Shown: positions 46,033-58,000 of the stretch, in pieces
Layout of the letters: every line of letters begins with the position of its first letter
How positions within the stretch are numbered: position 1 is the first letter of the stretch
NCBI GenBank assembly: GCA_024449915.1
Contig: JAMZAV010000904.1
Span: 224,838-288,837, forward strand
Length of the DNA: 64,000 bases
From: Sweltsa coloradensis
Taxonomy: Eukaryota; Arthropoda; Insecta; Plecoptera; Chloroperlidae
Direction of reading: 5' to 3'
Notes under the pieces: model-generated
Database searches by the model: none
What the model saw: only the letters and a program-made list of their open reading frames with translations
What the model was told of the DNA's origin: nothing
Translations under genes and position numbers: made by a program

Positions 46033-49000
46033 CTGGAAAAAATAAGACCTGTATTAGACTAAGTAAGAGACGCGACTACCGTGAAGATGTGGAAGGGATA
46101 CGATTGTGGGAGGATAGAAAGAAGTGGAATAATCTAGTTGAAAAACCAAAGCTGACCCTGCCAGAAACGGAAGATGGCGATGGTAATAATCTCTGGTGTC
46201 ATCGAGTGGGTCCACTCTAAATGCTTATCTTAGAAAACAGCAAAGAAGAAGTGGGTGTGTTGAACACTGAAAAGTTCATTGCCCAAGAAACTGGTGAATC
46301 ATCACCCATGGGCCATGCCCAACTAATGTTCGATTGATTAATATTGCTTAACGTCTCATATTAATACACTAAGGCTATTTGAGACGACGAGTGGTGATTG
46401 ATGAGGATGAAGGATAAATAGAAGGGAGGAGGGAAAACCCGGTACCGGCACATTGCCTACTGCTTTTGAAAAGTACCAAGGAGACCAACGGCTTTACGTC
46501 CCATCCGAAAGGACGGTGAAACCTTGACAGTCATATGAATTCCTCCACTAACCCGGACTGCCGAGCAGACGTCGGGGAGAACGAAGCCATTACACTAGTT
46601 TTCGAACCCTCCGTCTGCTCTAACCAGTGGTATATGTGTGTCTTAGGGCAGAGTGTTCACCCACTCTACCCCTGACCACGCCCAAAGGTTGCTTAACTTC
46701 GGTGTTCAAGTGGGAACCGGCTAAATGGCCTAAACCGCTGACTCATGTTGGAACCAGGTGTTTGATTTACTGTTAATGATTTATTTTATAATTATTACCA
46801 CTACCACTAATTGCTGATTAGTAATTAAAGCTAAGATTGCTAAGTAATAACAATTTTTTAAAATTCTAGAACCTATACAAACAATGATACAATATGAACA
46901 AAGAAAACTTACATTGTTGACTCGTTTCATGAAATCTTCTGGCCACACTTCGATACAGTTACCTAACTGTGCTTCTCTCTGCAAGAGCTTTGCCAAGCGT
47001 TGGGCAGTGTCCTCTGCAACACACAGTAATGCCGCACTCAATGAATAATATATTATTTTATTTACAAATGAAGTTGATTAATCAAGATTCAAGATTATTA
47101 AAATTAAAATTAGTTATAATAAAAGGAATATACCAAGGTACATAAATATAATTACAAAAAGCAGCTATATTAGACTATAAATAAAGGCTCTCTCATCTCT
47201 TCGACATTAGGCGTTAAAATTAAAATACATACTGGTCAGTATGTCAGACCCGATAACTGGGAATGTTAATTCGATAAAGATTAACAATTGAAATTACTAA
47301 TGTGAAAAATATCAAGCAATAATCAAATAAAAATTCTGCTTTAAACAAAATATTTGTCAAAGATTTTCAACCATTCGTTAATCGACACAATACACAATAC
47401 ACAACTCACCGTGGTTTCTGCTAAAGACGACCTTCACTACGTCTTGGAGAGCAATGAGCTTGGGGATCGCGCGCTTGGAGCCGGACCACATGGAAGAGTT
47501 GTGACCAGACGCTGGGCACAGCTCGTTGTGTTTATCATTCTCAACTATTAGGAACGGCAGCTGGAACGAAGACCTCAGACGACTCACGGTCTTCTCGAGG
47601 CGTCTAGTATCGCTACTGATGAACTCTGCAAACAACAAGATTATTAAATTCAATTTGTTTCTTCTTATATATTATAATGTAGGCTAACAAAAAAGCTTAT
47701 TTACCCAGAAGTGGCAACGATAAAAACACCTAAAACAGATTAGTACCAGTTTTAAACTGATACAGTAGGTAGGCCATCCATATTCATCTATGAAACAGCT
47801 TTCTTTGTTAAAAAATACCCAAAATCATTCATTCAAAACTCAGAAATACACAATCACTCCGCCAGACAAAAGAATAACATACACGTAATAGACCACAACC
47901 TCACATTATTTAGTAGAGGCCCTGTTTATGCTGCCACGCAAATATGGAACAAACTACCAACCCAAATAAAAAAGATCAACAATATTTCTAGATTTAAGTA
48001 TGAACTGAGGAATGTATCATTAAAATACTCCTTCTATTCAGTCAAAGAGTTCCTACAATGGGAGAAAATTACGATGTAACAGCTACAGACTATCCTAGGT
48101 TTAGGTTTAGATTGTTTGAGTAAATTAGTAAATTAGTAAATTAGCCCATTTAGCATGGGTAGGCCTAGTTTATAGGAATACAATAATGTAGTTAAATATT
48201 TAGTTATTTTATGTTAATTTTGAGAGCTTACTATAGGGTCTATGTGGACATGTATATTAGCTAATAGCGTATATTATGTATACCATCAACTGACTACGAA
48301 TAAATAAATAAGCTTTGGAGCCAAAAAAAATAATTAATTAACGAGCAAAGCTCCCTTACAAATTACAAGCAACACTTTTTTGTCCATCTGTCTGATCAAG
48401 AGTCACATCTCAAGAAAAAACTGAGCATGAGGTCTGATTGACTTGCGTTTTCTAAATATTGTGCTTCAAAAGGACTGTTCACAAAGTTTTTGGAGTCAAA
48501 GGGACGGGGCTAGCATTTTTTAAACAGGTATTTTTCTGTACTCTGTACCTCCACCAATGATTTCAATTCACACAAGGTTTTATTGAGTGTTCTTGTTTGA
48601 CAATTTGTTGATTAAGTAGATTTTCTCCCTATTTTGTGTACTCCTATACTCGTGATTGTTTAAAAATATCCTGAGGTGTGTATGATAATTCCATTCACAC
48701 GGCAGCATTGCCAAGGTTTGATGATTTGCAGGCATAAGTTTAGTAGCCTACACATGTCTAACTGGAAATATGAATAAAAAACATGAAACAATGACTTAAA
48801 ACAACTGCATTATCAAAAGTTAATGACAGTACTATCATACCTTATATTTTATCTCGGGGTGTGGATGGGGAATTCTACAGCTTATGTGGTCGGTGACTGC
48901 GGAGATCTTGTACAATGTTAGAAACAATAAAATAGACAATAAACAGGAATTCAACAAGTGAACAAGGCCAAGTTTGGCCAAAACAGTTTCAATGTATTTT

Positions 49001-52000
49001 TTGTGTTTTCGGTATGTTTTATTTAAAGTAGGCCTATCACAAATTCTACACAATCTCTGTAGTCACGGACCAGGTAAGCTGTTGGGTTCCCTCTCCATAC
49101 CCCATTAAGCATTAACTAGCCATTTGTCCCCTCCTATTATATACTTAAAAGTAGGCCCTACATTTCAGAGATTTTAATGCTTCACTGAATGAAAAAGTGT
49201 TTTGCATCAGTTAAGTGCATCACTCACCTGTCATAGATGTTCTCGCTACTCCAACTCTCCAACTGAGAACAAAATCTGCGTCTGTTATTGACTGGGTCAG
49301 TATCTGCAAAAACCCAAGTGACCAAAATGTATTTACAATGTTTTCACTTATTTCCTATCTATCATTCACATCCACACAAACATTTCTAACCTTTAAAAAT
49401 TTTCATTTCATTGTAAACTACTTTCTGTTTTATGTTATTGAGCAAATTCACCCAACAGTCAAGTCTGTGTAATACGTTCTTCACAAATCAATCAAATTTG
49501 CTATTTTTGTAATTAAGTTTTTACGTTTTAGCTTTATTGACTAAATAACAAAAAAAAGTTAGAGATGATAATATAGGTCTAAACAATTGAAATGACTGTG
49601 GTAATAAACCATTGACATTCAGAACATTCCATTCAGACAAACATGACAATTTACTGAATTTAGCAACAATGAAGGACTTACCTTGATGTTGCGCGTTGCT
49701 CGTAGATGCGTCACAATGGCCGACGCCACAGCAACTTGCCGCTGCGCCACAATCAGGACCAGTGGTGGCACGATGTGTGGTTCTGGACGATCAATCTTCG
49801 CCACAACTCGAGAAGACAATATGTTGCCTTCGTTAGCCCGCGCATTGCTCGTTACATGATTCAAGATCGTGGCTTGCCTGCTCGTTTTACTAACATCACA
49901 TTCTCTAAGTGGTAAACTAGGTTTGGCATTGGGAATAGTATCTGGAATTTATTTTTGGTTTACTCAAGCCACATTTTCTAAGAGTTAAACTAGGTTTGGG
50001 AGGGAAGGGAATAGTATCGGTAGATTTATGTTTTGACCGGTGTATTTCTTCTGACCTATCCACAGTTTCAATTATATCAAGATTATCATCCCAGTTGACA
50101 TCTTGTAACAAGTCTGAATAGTCTTGAGTGTCCAGCACCGCAGAACTATTAGAGGTAGATGCACGATTGTGACTAGTACAATAAGAGGTCCCTGTGTTCT
50201 GCTTTGGTCGGATTGGAACTGTGAACACATGCTCATCGCGCTTGCTGATACAGTTGGGTTTGTCGCCACACCAGACCTTGCTAGTGTTGTTTTCCCCGCT
50301 ATCGGACGAGTCGAGTGATGCGACGATCCGTCTTCTCTTCTTTTTCTTCACGTCCTGCGGCGGCTTGCTCTTCGTATTACCTTTAGTATGAGAATCGTCA
50401 GAGCTCGTTGAATCCTCGTCCCCGCTTCTATGTTTGCGTTTCTTGATCTTTCTCTTCCTCTCCTTCCTCAACCGTGCCTCCGCTATTTCCAGTGCAGACA
50501 TTTCCGAGGGTTCGGCATCACTGTACGCGTTCCCGTCGTTTACAAACGAGTCGTTGAGATAGGAGGCATCTTCCGTGTTGTCCGCTTGAGAGAACACGTC
50601 CTCGAAAGCGACGGCTGGCTTCGGTCGGCGAAACTGGACGTCTGGACCTCTGATCTTCTCTGCGATGAACTTGGCCTGAATGTTTTGCGTCATGCTCGGT
50701 TGTGACAGTTCTTCTACCACGAAACTGTCTTCGTAGTCGTCCAGGCCCGAAGTATTCTCTCCGTCGGTCGAATCTCTTTGGTCTTCTGAGCTCTCATCTG
50801 CCTCGTGATCGATAAATTCGCAACCTTTTGGCCTGCCAACGTGAACACTCTTGTTCTTTCTTTTAGCAGGGGACGCTGCTTTGATGATAATTTTCTCTTT
50901 ATCTACTTTATCTTTGCTGCATTTAACAACTTTTTCACACCGGAGAGGAGTTTCAAAGTCATCATCGGACGAAGAGGAATCCTCGGATTGCTCAGAAATC
51001 CGAGCAATCGAGCTCCTACTTGGCGTTTTGTATCTATCTTTTAAAGAGCTCTTTGCTGGAGATTCTTCAGTACTAGTGGAAATATTAGCCAGGACTCTGG
51101 TCTTCTTTCTTGGTACCGGTCCTATGGTACTAGTATCCATACTGGTATCATTACTACTGAACAACTTTGTTCTTTTTACTGATATTTGCCCAGGCACAGG
51201 ACTAACCCCCAAACTAGTATCAACGGAAGTATTCACTTTGGTGTTTGAACTTAAGTTGCCAACTTTAGTTTTGCTAGACTCTAGAACACGGTCGGAGGAA
51301 TCCTCGGATTGCTCAGAAATCCGAGCGATCGAGCTCCTACTTGGCGTTTTATATCTATCTATTAAAGAGCTCTTTGCTGGAGATTCTTCAGTACTAGTGG
51401 AAATATTAGCCAGGACTCTGGTCTTCTTTCTTGGTACCGGTCCTATGGTACTAGTATCCATACTGGTATCATTACTACTAAACAACTTGGTTGTTTTTAC
51501 TGATCTTTGCCCAGGCAAAGGACTAACTCCCAAGTTAATATCAACGGAAGTATTCACTTTGGTGTTTGTTGTTGTTTCAATTTTAGTATTGCTAGTCTCT
51601 AGAACACTGTTTGAGAGGGCAACATTTACCGTATTTTTATGCTTTCTTATAATGGTCGGAGTTGGACTGTGTTGTTCTGGGTCAGCATTTTGATTCCGAT
51701 TAGACTGCAAATCAGAGTTAAGGGCACTTTCTTCTAACCTCAAGTCACGCACTTTAGTAGGCCTATCACTATCACAAATACACTCACCAAACAAGAACTT
51801 TACTTTTCTTGATTTTATTGTAGTGCCTCGATTCTCATTATCAACCAAATTGTCCTTTGAACAAGGCCTATTTAACAAAATGTTTGCAGTTTTTTTCTCA
51901 GGGTATGGCATCAAAGGTTTCGAACTTCTAACGTTCTCGTCAACTGAATACGATATGTTACCATTATGTTTCAAGTTTAACTTTGGTTCTATTATTTTGA

Positions 52001-55000
52001 ATGGCTTGCTCTGGTTACATGCATCACTTGCAATAGAACCCATTATATTTTCTTTCCTTTTCTCAATCGATGCTTTATTCTTAAAAAGTTCTGTTTTCAC
52101 CGTTTTACTGGAAGAAACTTCGCCCCGCCTAGCTTTACCCATGTTTTTGTTTGAGTTTAATGCAGAGACATCTTGGAAGGAAGTGGCTCTGTCACGACTG
52201 TCCGCACAATTCTTCACCAGGTCATCGTCCGACTCTTCAGAACTACGCAAGTCAATGCAATCAATTACTGGCTTATCATGGCTACGCCTGGTCTCCTTAA
52301 TGTCATCTACATCAACAACCAAACGTGACAATTTTATCTCCGAAGTTTTTTCGTTAACCGATTCGTTTTCAGGTACACAGTAAGGAAGTTTTTCCGGGCT
52401 AGGTTCGATCAACTCATTATCGCTCGCGAACAAATCTTTGTCACTGTCATACAATTTATCATGTGAGACTTGCATGCGCACAGCCCCCTCATTTCTTCTT
52501 GAGCTTTCAAGAGAAAGTTTCCTGCAGTGTACTTTGTCCGTGACCAGCTCACCAGCTTGCTGCACCTCACTCCTCGGCGCACCCACCTTGACCAGCATCT
52601 GTTCCAGAGTGTACATGCTTCCTTCGCACGTGGTATCCTGTTGAACACTTGTAGAGCGAGACTGTTCCCCCATCTTGCTACTGTGCGGTATTAACTTCGT
52701 GTCGGTGGGATTAGATTCAATCTGGGTTTCTTCCTCTGAAAGATCATCAAAGAAGTCTTCGTCAAACAAATCAAAGTTTATTTTGGGTATAGTACCAGAC
52801 CTTTCTGCCACTATTGTATTAACGTCATTCAACGGTGTTTGCGGCGCTGTCTCGTCGACAGGAGTGGAACATTCCTCCGTGATCGGGGTTAGGACTCCAA
52901 GATTCATAAAGGTAGATCTATCACGATAGTTTTGTTTGGTATTGCGAGGAGAGTTAAGAGTTCTTTCGACATCAGTGAACGAGTTCTCCAGAGCAGCGTC
53001 GCGTAAGCTTGATTTTTCTGGTGTAAACTTGGTGAACAAAGGTAGTCCGAGTTGTTTAGTTTTAGGAGTAGAGCTGGCAAGTCCAGACGAGATCATCGTC
53101 ATACGCTTCTTTGATTGGCTTTGTCTGCCCAATATAGGCGATACTGACATATCTAGTGCTAAAAATTCCGTTGCTTGAGGACTTGCAAGATTTTTTGACT
53201 TCTCACCGTCCTTGCTAATAACAGGAGATTTAAAATCCATTATACTAGTTCTACCATATTCTCCGTTAGTGTTACCTTCTTTCTCTTCCATTCTCTTGTT
53301 TGGAATGCAAATGTCACCCATTGGTTTTGCAAGGTGTTTCGAATACAAATATGTGCTCGCTAAATCAGCTGTTTCTGATGCGCAGGCTAAATTCATATCT
53401 AACTTCTTCTTTGCTTTTGGCTTTGTTATGCCTAAAATCGGAGATATCTGCTCAACTTTCCGTTCCGAAGAACTAGGCATGTAATGCACATTATCATTTA
53501 AGTCGGGTGTAACTTGACATGTCTTCCATGATCCATCTTTAACCTGACTCTCACTAGGACTAGGTTCAAAGTCCATCAGGTTCTCTTGATTTGGTGATTT
53601 AAAAAATACATTTTTAAGAGACTGAAAATCTTCGAATAGATTACTATTTTTCTTAGAATTATTTTTATTTTTCTGCAGTTTTAGTTTTGTTCTCTTTTGC
53701 ATCAACAAGTTACTACCAGCCTGTCGTTGAGATTTTAAGATCGGAGAGGTCGACGACTCAAAAGTTTTTGCCAGCGATGTTTTTGGGGACTTGTTTGAAA
53801 GTCCGGTCGTAGGTTCTCTTGCCTCCACTTGTCTGGTTGGTCCACTTTGAGTTCGTATTGTCTCGTCCCGTTGATTGGTTGGACAAGCAGAAGACTCGAC
53901 TCCAACAGCTTCAAGACGAACCGAGGGGATCTCTTCTTGCGGAAGAGAGCATCGGTTTCCAGCATCCGCTTCCATGACTTCGTCCTCATCATCATCATCA
54001 TCATCGAATAACATATCGAAACCCAAATCAAAGTTCAGTGGTTTTTTGCCATACACTGCGGCTACTTCAACGTCGCTTGCAATCTCCATTTCAACATTAA
54101 CTTTTGCTCCGTAATCTTTCCCACGAATAGGCAAGAAGTTGTCACTTTTATGAAACTTGTCAAACTTGCTTGGAGCTTCGTCTGTGCTTTTACATTGCTC
54201 TTCGATCGACTTGTCAAACAAAAGAGGAGCTTCGTCTGTGCTTTTATATTGCTCTTCGATCGACTTGTCAAACAAAAGTGGAGCTTCGTCTGTGCTTTTA
54301 TATTGCTCTTCGATCCAATGTAGAGCTGTGTCTAAACTTTCCTTGTGCTTCTTCTTCTTCTGTCCCTTGTCCGGTAAGCGGCTGCAGGAGAGGCAGCTAC
54401 TGTTACCCCTGTACTTCTGAACATGCCCCTCCCAGCTCGCATCTATATCGCACATTTCAGCATTAATCTTGCGGACCTCGGCCAGCAATCTCTCACATAT
54501 AGCATACTTGTCTGGCGCAAGCTCTATTGCCAACTCTGCAACACAAGAAGTAACTACATTGCTTGGGCAATCGTGTACATACACTCCCGAGTGTTACCAT
54601 CCAACAATGACTCTATAGAAGGGTCAATGATGCGACAATAACAAAATGATGAATTGTTAGTATGGGAGACCCTATGACAGAAAAAGGGCGCTGCGAGCGA
54701 TCCTGTTCACTTGCCACACATTAACTTAGAACAGCCACGCTTTTGTCCGTATTGTTGTCTCACATTTCAATAAATTGTAACAGTAAATGTTATTTATAAA
54801 ATAACAGATGCATCAGTGTTGTGTGTTATAATTTAAACAATCAGCAAAGTTTACTAAAAAGAAAAGAATGCTTGGTGACAGTAGGCAGTCCAGTGCTCGC
54901 TTTGCACATTGGGTTGTGATTTAGCAATCTCACAGCCTTATTTATTTACACAACAGCATAATTTGATGCATGAATGAGGGGCAGACTGCGAGTTTGTTGA

Positions 55001-58000
55001 ACTGCACCGCTCGCGGCCCTTCTGTCATACAGTCCCCCATAGTATTTAACGAAAGGCATTCACACAGTAAATGCTTCACTCAGTTCGTACAATTTCAATA
55101 ATTAAACAATATGACCAGTCTGGTACTGGAGCCACAAGGATCCTTGAAGTTTTAATCCATAAATAAATAAAATGTATTTTACCATCTATAAAATAAAAAA
55201 CCCACATGTAACTTACCTTGCTCCAAAATGATGACATCGTCACTCTGGTTTTGAGGTGCAAAGAGTGGCTTCCTGTGGGCGATCTGGCTGTAAGGACCAA
55301 TTGTTGCTTCTTGCGAGCTCTGTAGGAAGCGCCGCAGATTGCTCTTGGGTATTACTGTGTTCCTCTTTGCGGCGGTCTTCTTTGCTGGGGCCTTCTTTAC
55401 TGGGGCCTTCTTTGCTGGGGCCTTCTTTGTGGGTGTCTTCTTCTTCAGTACCAAACAAGGAAAGATATCAGTTGAGTTGAGTGTCACGTTTCATTATAAA
55501 AAGTAAGTTTACACGACTTCCGATTGACTTGCATTTTTGGGGGGCATTGCCCTTCAACAAGGACGAAACCAACCAAAATGATGTCACTTTCTAATGCATA
55601 GGGGAACCTACACCCTATCAACATCAAGGCAATTACTAGTCTTTGATTTTCATTTCCAACCACTTTAAATAAATTTTTGGCTTGGGAATTTTAATTTTGT
55701 TTATAATATGCAGAGAATATGAATTTTTGCTTTAAACTCGAGTGACGAAATAACTATGACTGAACCTTCAAACTCTGTACTTACAACTGGAGATTTCTTG
55801 ACTTGATTCTTTACTCCGACTTGTTTTGGCGCTCCAACTTCAGCCTTTTTTCTTTTTGCAACTGGCTTTGGCTTCTTCTTTGTTTCGGCCACGACTTCAT
55901 TAAGCTCCTGGGACGCACCTGCAAGTTAAACAAATCACGTCACCGGAACAAGATACAAAACATTTGGAGAGAGTGGACCCTCTTCCGCAAGTAGGGCCTA
56001 CACATCGGCAGAACGATCGAATACAAATGTGTTGGGTTACAAATTTATAAAACTGCAAGACCCAGGGGACAAGCAGAGAAAACAAGGGGGGTTCGGACCG
56101 AGGTGAGAAGAGGTGTTGGAAAAGGAGAGTAAAACTGCAGGAGAAAGTAACAAAAAATAATTACTGTAATACAATTGTGTTACATTTATCAATATATATC
56201 TATGCTTGGGTTGATAGTGCCGAGAGGCTGGTTTAGTGTTGGGTGGGGGAAAGATTGATCGGAGGCTAGGAGCCACCAGCTTACCTTGAAAGAGTTCGGC
56301 AGCTGTGTGTGACTATGACTTCGTCATCGTCGTAATGTTATTACTAATTTGTGTAAATATTTATGTGACCTTCAACTCTTCACAGCTGCCAAACTCTTTC
56401 ATCAAGGTAAGCTGTTGGCTCCTCCTATCAATCTTTCCCCTACCCGACACCAAATATATACTATACATGTTTAACTTTTGTTTTATAGTAGGCGACTATG
56501 ACAATTTGTTAGTACTTTAGACAGAAATTAAAAAAGTGACTACACCGGGGATCGAACCCGGGGCCTTAGCTAACCGGGCAATGCTCTTACTAACTGAGCT
56601 ATGCGGCCACCAATTTAAAACTGTCTAATTTTTGGTGTGTTTTGTATATATATAGCTATGATGTTTAACCTTGGCTTTATATATATATCTATGCTAACAA
56701 TGAAAAATCTTAACAAAATATAAAAACTTAGAACAAGATTAGTCAATGCACCAAAAATGCTCCACCATCAATGTGACTGTAAAAAGCTCTATCGAAGCTG
56801 CCTGGTTGTAAATGTTAATGAATCGTGTGTGAACTTACATCCGGTGACTGAATAATCTTGCACCTGGTTGGTGAGTTTGTCCGAGTAATCCAATAGGTGG
56901 ACCAACAGGTTGGTGTCCGTAGAGTGGAAACTCGACCGCTCGAATCTCTGCCAGTCGATGCATGCACCCAGGTCGATCTTCCTGCTCTTGTGTACAAATA
57001 CGTCAAGCTGAGATTGCTGCTCTCGCAATTCATCTGTGGAAACAAATGTAACTAGTGACAGAGATAGTTTTATGGTGGTAATGTAATCCATCAAGTGGAG
57101 TTTACTGTAGGCTACCTGGCACCTCCACCTTGTTAAATTTGAAAGAATAAATAAAATAGAATCTCATAAGTAGAGGTAGTGAAAAATGGTGATAACGAAA
57201 TTCGCGAATTTTTTTAAATATCCATTTTATTGCCTAAAATGTAATATTGTCAACGAATTACATCATTTAGAGATGGAAAAAACACATTTTGAAAACGCGA
57301 ATTTCGCGAAATCTCGTGTATATCGCGAAATAACGAACGAAATTGTATAAAATTGGTCAAAACGCGAATTAACTCGCGAAATTTAAACATTTTAATACTC
57401 AAAATGTGGGGGGATGGTGGAGGTGCCGGTCCAGAATTTTTGTGAATTTTGGTGGAGGTGCCGGTCCAACATTACGCGCGCGGCAGGCGGTACATCGTTT
57501 CGTGACGTCACGGGATCCACGGAAATAGACCGCCAAAATAACGACGCGTATCACGGACTCCGCGGCAATAGTCCACCAAAATAATGGTGCATACAAATAT
57601 TTATTTTTGGATGTTGAATCGATCTGATAGATTGTGGGTCACAATGATCGATTCAAACTCATTGGAATTGATGTCATCCCTACTTAAAGGGCTCATTTTT
57701 TCAAAATTTTGGTTTAAAAAAAAATGATTTTTTTTTTTTTTAATATGTTTTGACCATTTAATGAAATCGCGAAAAACGCGAAATTTGGGTTTTACAAAAC
57801 GAAATTTGGGTTTCTATATCACCATTTCTCACTACCTCTACTCATAAGTATTAACAGCATTAAGAATTCAATAAACATGTCCTACATTCACCATTTCATG
57901 TCCTTGTTTCAGTTTTTTTTCAGTTCAAAAATTGAAATTTAAACAACTTGTTTTTTATTTCAATGTGGAGTCCAAATGACAATTTTAAAAATACTCTTAT

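Noticed and set aside
46620..46737. 5S rRNA gene
   Set aside because: Only the internal promoter part resembles 5S; the start and end of 5S are missing and the sequence continues into a SINE body and tail.
49955..49976. 22-nt intron GTAAACC...TTCCAG that would restore the FANCM frame
   Set aside because: Phases fit, but it is much shorter than any other intron here (all over 200 bp) and below usual metazoan limits; a sequence error is more likely. Kept as an item to test.
50851..51693. 280-codon plus-strand frame
   Set aside because: It is the antisense of the FANCM repeat exon; the minus frame has homology, the plus frame does not.
56536..56610. Functional tRNA gene
   Set aside because: The D and T arms are good, but position 33 is not T, the anticodon stem has a mismatch and the acceptor pairing is incomplete.
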